Part shown: in pieces, positions 21,821 through 30,765 of the stretch
Numbering within the stretch: the stretch's first letter is position 1
Layout: each line of letters begins with the position of its first letter
Assembly: GCA_025531455.1 (NCBI GenBank)
Contig: JAMYHL010000002.1
Coordinates: 806,001 to 870,000, forward strand
Direction: 5' to 3'
DNA: 64,000 bases
DNA from: Apiotrichum sp. Y4204
Taxonomy: Eukaryota; Basidiomycota; Tremellomycetes; Trichosporonales; Trichosporonaceae
The notes under the pieces: generated by a model
Databases searched by the model: none
Seen by the model: the letters and a program-made list of their open reading frames with translations, nothing else
Told to the model about the DNA's origin: nothing
Translations under genes and position numbers: made by a program

Positions 21821-22734
21821 TCACTCACCAGCAACGCCGACGACGTCACGGATCTTGGCGCTCTCGGAGGCAGTTAGGCGAGACTTCATCGCGACGAGGA
21901 ACGTGTCGAACACCGTGTCCGCGTCGTAGGGCTGCGAAAACTCCATATGGCAGAGGGCGTGGACTTTGAGCCAGAACTCGGGCGAGCTCGCGACGTCGTG
22001 GAAGGCCTTGGACGAGACGGGCGACGCGCAGTCGCTGCGGTCGCTGCGGTCGAGCTCCATGCCCTCGGGGAAGTCTGCGGGTACGGCGCCCTCCGCCGCC
22101 GTGGTCAGGGTGAGGTGCGGGGCGTCGGCGCGCGTCGGGCTGTGCGGCGGGGGAGCGACAGCCGACGGCGTCGGCGCGAGCAACTCGGGGGGACCGGCAG
22201 CGGCAGGAACGACATTCACGGCCCCAGGCTTGATCATGAGGTGCACGACTGCGCCGTCGGCCAGGTCGTACTCCTTCAACAGCTTCGAGTCGGCGAGCGC
22301 CTTGCCCTTGAGAAGGAGGCGCTGCGTGTCGGCGGCGGGGGCGCCGGGCTGCTGCGCGACGAGCGCCTTGAGGTCCGCAACGCTGTCGGCGAGCGAGGGC
22401 GAGACGGTGAGCGTGAGCGAGGGCTTGATCGATTTGATCGTAAGGGTGACCGAGGCGTCTGACAGTGAGCATGATGGGGAAATGTAAGAGCTCGAGCTCG
22501 ACGAAAGCGGAGTAGCTCTCGCCCCGACTTACCCTGCGCACCCTGCTCGTCGACCTCCATATCGGGCGGAGCGACGACGTGCGTGTTGACGGGGGGCACC
22601 TTGCGCGGACGTTCAGCGAGCGGCGGCGCATAGTCCGCAGGGAAGGTGACGGGGCGCGATGCGAGCGAGTCGAGGTAGCGCCGCGCGAAGGCCTTCTCCT
22701 CGGCGACGCGCTCTCCCGAGAGCGGGGTGTCCAT
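21821..22734 (-). CDS. GET5: Ubiquitin-like domain protein, Get5/Mdy2-like
   Basis: Get5 links Get4 to Sgt2 in the guided entry of tail-anchored proteins. Exons 22533-22734 and 21821-22458 join in phase to 279 residues. A short N-terminal segment (about 1-67) precedes a ubiquitin-like fold at about 68-145 (VTLTIKSIKPSLTLTVSPS, then QRLLLKGKALADSKLLKEYDL). A Pro/Ala linker follows, then a C-terminal segment with FWLKVHALCHMEF and a Phe/Leu pattern (about 225-275) compatible with the Get5 homodimerisation helices. The stop TGA overlaps a possible GTGAGT donor, so an extra 3' exon cannot be excluded. Other ubiquitin-domain proteins are possible; the assignment rests on domain order and size. Confidence 0.7.
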
Positions 22735-23137
22735 TGTGAGATTGTTGTTGGGGGGAGAGGGGTGAGATGGGATGTTGGAGAGGTGTTCGGGTTTACATAT
22801 AGCTCTCACTCCTGCCATCAATCCATGTCCTCACGTTGGTCGCGGCGGCGTCCGAGGCGTCAGAGCCACGTCGAGATACGCCACAACGATCTGCAGCTGG
22901 CTGAATCGGCTGAGGCTGCCAAGCAGGCACACAACAAAAAAGGACTAATGATCAACTCTGGCGTTCTATTGTCCTTTTACTCCCGCTAATCATAACGCAT
23001 ACAATAACCACACATTCCAGCCTGCAAATGTCACCATCCACATCCGTCATTTCCCTCGATTTCCCTCGTCCCTTCGGCGGCACACAACCCATCGCGACAG
23101 TCTCCTCTATCCGGCATCATATCCGTCGCCACTCACC
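22735..23137. promoter_or_regulatory. Divergent promoter, GET5-like gene and unidentified gene
   Basis: 403 bp between two oppositely oriented starts. No particular motif stands out. Confidence 0.6.
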
Positions 23138-24038
23138 ATGGGCTCAGCAGCATCAAAGAGCGCACGTAAACTACCAAAGACGGCGCCGACGACGACGCGG
23201 GCGGCGCCCGCCGCACCGCGCCCCCCGCCGGAGGCGTATGCGGAGGCACAACCCGGTCCAAAACGTAACATTGAGTACGGCGGGATGGGACGTGAGACGG
23301 CTGCCGGGCCGAAGGGCGGGATGGGAGGGGCGCCGTTCAGTGGCGAGAAGGATGAGCGTGAGTGTATATTCGAGCTGAACTCACCCATTCGTAAGCTCGT
23401 TGACCGCTGACGGCAGGGATTATGCAGGACGCGATGGACCCGCAGTTCATGGCCAACCTCCAGAAAATGGGACAGGTGCAGGTACCTGCGGCGCCGCAGA
23501 TGGCAGTGAGTAGACAGGCGATGGATAGGTCAAACTCTTTCATAATCCGTCGTTGTGCCAGTCTGCTAACAACAGCCATCCATGGCGCAGCGCACGCTCT
23601 CAGCCCGGAAGAAGGAGTACACCTCTCCGACGGCGCTCCCGCCCCCCGGGACAGCGACGATGGCGATGATGACCGAGCTGCTTGACACACTCAAGACGCT
23701 GCCCCCGCATGCGGACCCCGAGCCGTGGTACAAACACTATGGGCTGCGGTCCGAGGACATGGCTGCCGTCAGGCGGTGGGTCAACTCGCCCAGCATCGAC
23801 GGCACCGAGAAGGTCACGATAGAGGACGGGCAAAACCAGACTGTCATGCAGAGTATCGAGATGAAGGTAAGTGTTTTTAGGCTGTGGTCTTGGCGATCTC
23901 CGGAGCTCCAGGCCCGCTGAGCTATGTGTTCTGGCTTTGAGCTCGCGCGAGCTTCAACGGATTGGCGTCGCCCTAGAGCCACACTGACGGCAGGCAATCT
24001 GGGTCGACGGAAAGGACAAGGGCGCGCGCAAGATCTAG
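23138..24038 (+). CDS. Unidentified protein with a myristoylation-like N-terminus
   Basis: Exons 23138-23357, 23417-23505, 23576-23866 and 23994-24038 join in phase to 214 residues; all four junctions have good GT/AG sites. The N-terminus MGSAASKSARKLPK fits the N-myristoylation pattern (Gly2, Ser6) followed by basic residues, which suggests membrane anchoring (inference). About 20-60 is Pro/Ala-rich. The middle and C-terminal part is compact and looks conserved: MTELLDTLKTLPPHADPEPWYKHYGL, then SEDMAAVRRWVNSPSI. It ends with a short Lys-rich exon (DGKDKGARKI). I do not recognise the family. Lys- and Trp-containing soluble helices suggest a small adaptor rather than an enzyme, but no function can be assigned. 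Confidence 0.75.
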
Positions 24039-24236
24039 ACATGCTGTACAGTACCAATGCATCCTCACTCATATCATGCCTGATGCTGGGTATCGGGAGT
24101 CGTGCTGTGGAGTCTACTACTGTTGCGGACCGCGCTATCCGTCTATCAGATAGATCTGGCGACGATGATTAATCAACTTAGAATCTGGTGTGCTTGGGTG
24201 TGTGGGCATGGCCTCACGTCCCTTCCCTCGCTCTCA

Positions 24237-25119
24237 CTACCTCCTCCTTCCCCCACTCCCACCGCCGTTTCCCATCCCCGCACGGCGCTCTCCCACCCGA
24301 TCGAGGAACGCCTGTTTCTCGAGGAATCCTCCAGAGCGGCGGTTCTGCGCCACCTCCTCCGCGAGCTTGGTCTCCTTGGTCATGTGCGAGTTCCAGTCCA
24401 TCTGCGACTGGAATGTCAGCTCCGGAACTCGCGTTAGCTCACCTTCTCCAGCGTGGTCATCTTCTTCCCCGCGTCGATGGCCGCTGCCATGGCCTCGAGC
24501 GACTGGCGCGGACGCTTACGCATCGGTCGGCGGAGCGGCGGCCCCGGTGCTGTCGGTGCGGAGGGTGTAGTGTCGGTGGGATTACTTGAGGGATTGCTCG
24601 GTGCGGAGCCGTTGGCCTCTGTGGGTACTTCAGCTGTCGCCACCGACGCAGAATCCCCGTTGGAAGCATATTTGACGGCATCGGGGTGGTCTTTCGGAAG
24701 CATGACCGTCTCACTGGAGGTTAGCCTCAGCTCAGAATTAGTACGTACAAGATAGTCTCCCCAGCGAACCGTCGCGGTCTCCGGACCTCGACCATCTCCA
24801 CTTTCTCCTCCTCCTTCTTGGTCTCCTTGCCACCAGGTGGTGCGCGCTCTTCCTCCTGCATAAGGCGGAATGCCTCGGCGGCACGGCGCTTCCTCTCCGC
24901 AGCCTCCGCCTCCGCCGCCTCGGCTTTCAGGCGCCGCACGTCGTCGTCTTCCTCCTCGCCGCCCAAGTCCGAGTCTGAATCCGAGTCCGAATCCGACCCT
25001 GCTCCGCGCACGCGCTTCCCCTTCGCGCCTTTCGCGCCCTTCGGCTTCGCGGTAGGGACAAAGTCGCCGTCGGCCTCGTCGTCGGATGGGCCCAGGTCGG
25101 CGGTCGCGAGAGTTGACAT
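24237..25119 (-). CDS. SWC5: SWR1-complex protein Swc5 (BCNT-C domain)
   Basis: Swc5 is a subunit of the SWR1 remodeler that exchanges H2A for H2A.Z. Exons 24749-25119, 24443-24713 and 24237-24407 join in phase to 270 residues. The N-terminus is acidic (SDDEADGDFVP; a Ser-Asp repeat; GEEEDDD), as in the H2A-H2B-binding half of Swc5/Bucentaur. The C-terminus has the BCNT core: KKMTTLEKSQMDWNSHMTKE, then a FLEKQAFLDRV end motif. Lengths in the family are similar. The gene converges with the unidentified myristoylation-like gene and diverges from MOB1. Confidence 0.93.
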
Positions 25120-25591
25120 TGTGTTTGGGGTTATGTTGGCAGAGAGATCGGAGGAGAGAGGAGATTCAAAATTCCGTCGCGTGCTCCCTTCTATTTGTCT
25201 GCCTTCCCCCCCTTCCTGTTATTAGGCAGACTGTTTTTTGTCAACAATTCGGACTGGTCCGCTTGGTCCTGGTCCCAAGCGAAGGGGAACGGAAGTATAT
25301 TTTTCATCGTTGCTGCAGATCCGCGCATCAGGCACGGGACAGCCATGTGTGCTGCTGGCGGGACGCGACTGTTGTTTTGGGTGTGACATTGAGCCTAGCG
25401 CAGCTCTGGCTGAGAGGGGCTGGATGCTCGGATGGTCAAAAGATCAAAACAACACACCCTCAACTCTCGGCTCCCGTTGTTGTCGACAATCTACTTCCTT
25501 CCCAGCTCACACACTCTCTCTGTCACTCTTGTCCATTTCATTCATATTATCACACACCTAGACTGCACTTTCTTGTGTCTCACTCGCCACC
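25120..25591. promoter_or_regulatory. Divergent SWC5/MOB1 promoter
   Basis: 472 bp. The MOB1-proximal part (about 25480-25590) is C/T-rich on the plus strand, a common feature of basidiomycete core promoters. I see nothing else. Confidence 0.6.
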
Positions 25592-26813
25592 ATGTCCACT
25601 CTCTTCAACCTGTGCGTTGCCCGCGCCACAGAGTAAACATGCTGACAGCGCAGCAAGAGCAACCAGTCGCGGAGTGAGTGATGCTCCTTCCCTCCCACAC
25701 TCCCTCCGTAATTGGGGCGACAACGCAGAGTGGAGAGCAGCAGTTGTGTAACTCCTGTGCTTTCAGCTGTCCTTTGATGATGCACTTGCGCCAACGTGCT
25801 ACTCAGTTCCTCTTCTTTAGCACCGCCATTCAGGCCATCGTGTCATCAGCCCGAACCATACCTTCTCCTTGGCCATTGCTCACACTCCCAGCATTCAAGC
25901 CGAAGAAGGTCGCCGAGGGGACCAAGCAGTGGCAGCTTAAGCAGTATGCCCAGCAGACTCTTGTGAGCTTTCATATTGGCGTTGAGCTCACGCCAGGGAG
26001 CGGGAAATCTTCGTACCGCCGTTCAGCTGCCTGAGGGCGAAGACCTCCAGGAATGGATTGCCGTCCATGGTGAGTGGTGATGAGAGTCTGATGCGGTCAT
26101 CTCCCGCAGCTCTGGACATGGTGATAGAGCTGCCATGCACTCCGGAATATCTGCTCACAACAGTCGTTGACTTCTTCAACCACATCAACATTCTGTACGG
26201 CACGATCTCGGAGTTCTGCACACCCTCCGAGTGCCCAATCATGAACGCCGGCCCCAAGTACGAGTTTTACTGGGAGGACGGCGAGACGTACAAGAAGCCC
26301 ACGCACCTGAGCGCGCCGGCGTATGTTGAGGCCCTCATGACCTGGACGCAGAGCATCATCGACGACGAGAAGGTCTTCCCCCAGCGCATTGGTGTCAAGT
26401 TCCCGCCGACATTTATAAACACCGCCAAGACCATTCTCCGCCGTCTCTTCCGTGTCTATGCGCACATTTACCACTCGCACTTTGACCAGGTGTGCGCCCT
26501 TGGTGTTGAAGGTAGGTCCTGGCGGGGTCTTAAAGGGATATCTTCCTCCACTGCTGCTTCCTATGGGTGTCACTAGCTCAAGAACCCATTATGCGCTTGG
26601 TGAGAGCGGATAACTTCTCGGCTGTCTGTCTTTTCGCATCTGCTCTTCCCACGTCTTCCCTCTGCCCCCTATCGCTGACCTACAGCCCACCTTAACACAA
26701 ACTACCGACACTTCCTGCTCTTCGTCGACGAGTTCTCGCTTCTGAGCGACCGCGACCTCGTTCCTCTCGAGGACTTCAACAAGACCATTCTCGAGGAGAC
26801 CCCCAGGAAGTAG
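25592..26813 (+). CDS. MOB1: Mob1-type kinase activator
   Basis: Mob1 binds and activates NDR/LATS kinases in mitotic exit and septation signalling. Six exons, 25592-25611, 25654-25673, 25892-25962, 25997-26069, 26164-26511 and 26686-26813, join in phase to 219 residues, the normal Mob1 size. The first two coding exons are only 20 bases each. Family stretches: FKPKK, LPEGEDLQEWIAVH, VDFFNHINILYGTISEFC, AGPKYEFYW and AKTILRRLFRVYAHIYHSHF. The zinc ligands (FCTPSEC and HIYHSH) are present. A second in-frame acceptor at 26109 in intron 4 would insert 18 residues before VVDFFN; the acceptor at 26163 reproduces the family length and is preferred. Confidence 0.95.
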
Positions 26814-27466
26814 TTCATCTGCGGGATCTGTGAGCACGACATTTTGGATATTGGGCATCCAGACTTCCGTCTCATTCCCGTTTTGCAATCTCGCCCCACC
26901 ATGCCAGTGGGACGCATTTGACTCTGGCGGCACGACACTGGCCGCACTTGTGACATGTGTCCTTTGGCTGCTTTGTACACGTAGGAGTTATGCACGTCAC
27001 GATAACGATATGTGGAAAGTACTACTGACTCAGGAAGAGTCGGGGCTAAGCCTCGGAGGGGTCAGGCCTCTGTTTGCTTCATCAGGAGACATATGCGCGA
27101 CTGATATCCCGATCTCTGCCACCATGACCCGAGGGAACCCGAGGACAACCGGTGCTGGAAAGTCCATATGGGAATCTGACTACAAAATCGGCATGGCTGT
27201 ATCATATTCTTCGAGCCTTCCCCGTCTCTTAAGTGTTGCAGCTCTGCATCTCATCGGGTCACTATATCACACAAGTTAATGATGCATTTGCCTTTGACTT
27301 CTACTGATTTAATGCTTGCTTCTGACTTTGGAACTACCTAGAATGGTCGGTGGCAGGGACACGGACGGTGCTTGTTGTAATTGTCGGAACGGAACGGGGA
27401 CCATTGTCGGATGGAGACCGACACGGATACGGCTGCTGGACGGCCTGCACTGCGAAGCAACGTCCA
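26814..27466. other. Convergent intergenic region MOB1/Gag-like ORF
   Basis: No gene recognised. No terminal repeats were seen flanking the Gag-like ORF on this side. Confidence 0.55.
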
Positions 27467-28015
27467 CTAGTCGTACCTGTTCTCCTGCTCCTTGAGGACG
27501 GGGGGATGGAGCTTCTCGTCAAGCTTGATGACCTTGTCGGTAAAGGACTCGTACGCCATCTTCCAGTCCCAGTCGGTGCTCATGAGCGCGTCCTTGATAT
27601 CGTCCTTGAGGCCGCGGTAGTACCACTTGTTCTTCTTGCTCGGGTCGTTTCCCCAGTCGACGTCCTTGGCGTACTCATCAAAGCGCGCAGTGTAGCTCTT
27701 GGCGTTACCGTGCTGCTTGAGCTTCTTGACCTGGGTGAACGCGGTGGCCTTCTTGTCCGGGTTGCCAAAGCGTCCGGTAATGTCCTCGCGGAAACGGGCC
27801 CAGCTCTGCTGTGACTCGGGGTGGTCGATCGCCCACTTGAGCGCCGCGCCGCGCAGGTGAGACGTAGCGAGGATGACCTTGGTGGTGTCGGACGAGAACG
27901 TCTCGGGCTGGTGCCGGAACGTGCGCTCAAGCTCGCTCAGGAAAGGACCGAGCTTGCCGTTCTTCCCGCTGAACTGTTCGGGGAGCGAGTCGAACTCGCT
28001 GTCAGAGCCGCTCAT
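27467..28015 (-). CDS. Stand-alone Gag-like protein (retrotransposon-derived capsid domain)
   Basis: Single uninterrupted ORF of 182 residues from ATG 28015. It resembles the capsid region of Ty3/gypsy-type fungal Gag: FSGKNGKLGPFLSELERTF, then LRGAALKWAIDH, WARFREDITGRFGNP, and a TARFDEYAKDVDW..KWYYRGLKDDIKDAL block. No zinc knuckle, protease or reverse transcriptase follows, and no long terminal repeats or target-site duplication are evident. Codon choice is strongly C/G-ending, like the host housekeeping genes around it, and there are no stops or frameshifts. That suggests a retained (domesticated) gene rather than a decaying insert, but a young solo fragment cannot be excluded. PEX10 starts 680 bp away in the opposite direction. 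Confidence 0.72.
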   Translation of the reverse strand: MSGSDSEFDSLPEQFSGKNGKLGPFLSELERTFRHQPETFSSDTTKVILATSHLRGAALKWAIDHPESQQSWARFREDITGRFGNPDKKATAFTQVKKLKQHGNAKSYTARFDEYAKDVDWGNDPSKKNKWYYRGLKDDIKDALMSTDWDWKMAYESFTDKVIKLDEKLHPPVLKEQENRYD

Positions 28016-28694
28016 CTTGAAATGCTGTTGGAATTGGGGGTGGGGCTAGACACTGGCCGTAAGTATCCTGCCGGTAACTGTGCACTGCTATAACCCACGT
28101 AGAGACCTGTCTAGTGTTGGATGGATGAAGGTGTGGATGTGAGAGATGGAGATAGTGAGAGGATGGGAGATAGAGAGATCAAGAGGCACACGAGCGGATC
28201 AAATAGCCGCGCCAGCACGCTGGTCCATGCCGAACTGTCGCTTAGCGTCTACGACTGGTCGTTGGACCCCTCGCAATAGGAGTGATAAACGGCGCTGTTG
28301 ATCGACTCGGATGTGGCGGTCGCCGCCAGCAGCATGGCAGCAGACATCGTCTACCCCATGTTATCGGGTGGGCCCCGCCCCCCATTGTGTGCCATTATAG
28401 GCTTGGATGGGCATTGTTTGACGTCACTAGCGCACTTAAAAGATCATGTGATCGTCGCCACACCCTGAGTCACGTGATAAGGAAGAGAGTGGATATCGTG
28501 AGTTCGAATACACGTGTACTCTGCGCTAGATCTGCGTGGCTGTCGGAGATCAGCGCGGAGCGCCACTTTAGCCGCCTTGCTTTGGCCGCCCGGCTATGAG
28601 CCACGCCGAGCCCACCCCACGTTCAACTCTCGCGCGACCGAACTCCGCAATCCACAACTTGCCTTCCTCTCCGTATCTCTCACCACCGCTCGTA
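28016..28694. promoter_or_regulatory. Divergent region between Gag-like ORF and PEX10
   Basis: 679 bp. A TCACGTGA element occurs near 28471-28478, and there is a related ATCATGTGAT at 28443-28452. No terminal repeat is evident. Confidence 0.5.
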
Positions 28695-29926
28695 ATGGAC
28701 AGCGCGCACGCCGTCTTCCAGAGCATCACGCAGGCGTCCGCAGCCGCCGCTGCCCCGCCGCCGGCGGACCCGTACGCGCGTCTCGAGCCAGACGCCGCGT
28801 CCCAGGCCCAGATCCGTGAGTCAGCTCTGTAGGATGCCGGGACCGTGAGCTGACCGCAGTGAGGGCACACCAGCGCGATGCGTCCCAGGTCGGACGGCTG
28901 ACGGAGCTCGTTTCCGAGCTTCTTCGCTCACTTGCTGGTGAGTTGATCTGTTAGTTGGTTGTCAAGTCGCTGACGACAGGCACCCGGTGGCTCGCCCACA
29001 AACAGACAATCATCGACTCGGCGGTCCGCGCAGTATACCTTCTCTTAACATTTGGCCGTGGAAGACAGACGCTCGGAGAGGAGTACACTGATATTCTCCC
29101 CAATGTCCGCTCCCAGCGCCTGCCTCCTACCAGGCGGGTGAGTAGATGCGTAGAGACAGCTTGCCCTCTCAGGCTTGAAGCTGACAGATCCAGCGCCGGT
29201 TTCTCACCATCTTCCTCCTCCTTCTCCCATCAGCACTTACCTCCCCATCGGCGCTGCAGTACATGCGCGGCGACCCGTATGACGACTCGCGCTGGGCCCG
29301 CGCAAAGGGCAAGCTTATCTCCTTCCTCGAGAGTCCCCTCGGACAGAGCTTGCCGGAGATCCACCTCGTCCTTTTCATGTTCGGCGGCAAGTTCTACGAG
29401 TTTGCGCGCCGCCTGACCGGACTCGGATACGTGAGCTAAATCTTCTCCTTTAAGCTGACCCCAGATCTCGGACCTGCCGCCCCGCCCACCGGAAGCCCGT
29501 GCGCCGTCCTACGAGCCGCTCGGCTTCCTTATGGCCCTTCCCCTGCTCTACCGCCTCTTCCCGCGGCGTGCGGGCACTGCTGCGCCGGCGCCGTCCTCGA
29601 CCGCTGCGTCAATAATGCCGAAGGAAAAGGAGTTTGGTCCGAAGCCCGTCGCCGCACCCGAGGACTCGGTGGTGGTCACCCCGGGAATGGACTACGACGC
29701 ACCAAACACATATCTCGACGAGGAGGCGCGCGAGCTCCCCGAGCGCCAGTGCACTCTTTGCCTCGAGCCGCGCGGCACCGGCGAGGGGTCGGGCGGCACG
29801 ACGGCGGTGACCGAGTGCGGGCATATTTTCTGCTGGGGCTGTCTCGGAGGCCTTGACAAAATGGAGTGCCCGCTTTGCCGCCAGTCGCTGCGCATGGAGC
29901 GCCTCGTCGCCGCGTACAACCTGTAG
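28695..29926 (+). CDS. PEX10: Peroxisomal RING ubiquitin ligase Pex10
   Basis: Pex10 is a peroxisomal membrane E3 subunit (with Pex2 and Pex12) that ubiquitinates the import receptor Pex5. Exons 28695-28815, 28860-28937, 28980-29137, 29194-29430 and 29465-29926 join in phase to 351 residues. The N-terminal domain contains the peroxin stretches GTRWLAHKQTI, LLLTFGRGRQTLGEEYTDI and HLVLFMFGGKFYEFARRLTGLGY, with several hydrophobic segments. The C-terminal C3HC4 RING (about 294-336) has CTLC, TECGHIFCWGC and CPLC. It ends LVAAYNL, typical of Pex10. It is the only peroxin in the window. Confidence 0.96.
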
Positions 29927-30765
29927 ACAGGGATGGATTAATGGATTGACTGCACAGCTGATTTCAAGCTCTCACACAACAGGCGTATTTCGCAAATATG
30001 TTGTTGATGTTTCTAGACATCGCGTGGCTCAGTTCACAATTGTGCTCGGCGTTCTGATATTTTGCGGCGCGGAATATCTGTCCACGACGATGTGCGGCGA
30101 CATCCGACAATGAGACTCACACCACGCTTTGCCGGTTTCGCACCGTGTCTGATATTCGTGGCACAACCACAATGGCGATCAATATGGAGAATCATTGATG
30201 GAGAATCATAGATTGATTATTCCGGTTACTCATCTGACACTGATGGCCGACGGCGCGAAATGGGGGCGAGCACTGATAACGATAATGGTAACGCGTGCAG
30301 ATAATGCCACATTCGTGTGTGCGAGGGCGCCACACACGAATCCGCACACACACACACACACATCCATGGATGGTGGATGGAGGACGAGAGACGCGTCTTG
30401 CCAGCATATGCATGCTTACAGCTGAGAGTAAGCACCCCCCTGCTCACCCTGCCGCTATCCTCTTGTTAATTTTTCTGGTTCCCGACTCCCAACTCCCACC
30501 TCTGTTTGCTTTTCTTCCAACTCCCAGCTCCCAACTTATTAACACTTATCTCTCTTCCTCTCTTCCTCGATAACTGCCCATTTCCCAATTCCTCTCGCAC
30601 TCTCCAGTTCCTCTAGCTCTCTCTCACCTTCCCTCGCTCCCTCACTCTGCGTTTGCTATCCCTCTTCCTCTCCACCTCCCACTCCCCCATACACTACTCC
30701 ATTGCCGCACCCATCCACAACCTTTTCTCCCCATCCTCTATTCCATACTGCTAGCGTCTTTCACG
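29927..30765. other. Intergenic region upstream of the 793-residue protein gene
   Basis: Contains a (CA)9 microsatellite at 30345-30362 and a long C/T-rich stretch (about 30430-30765) leading to the next start, probably its core promoter and leader. Confidence 0.6.
30345..30362. repeat. (CA)9 microsatellite
   Basis: Nine uninterrupted CA dinucleotides in intergenic sequence. Confidence 0.85.
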
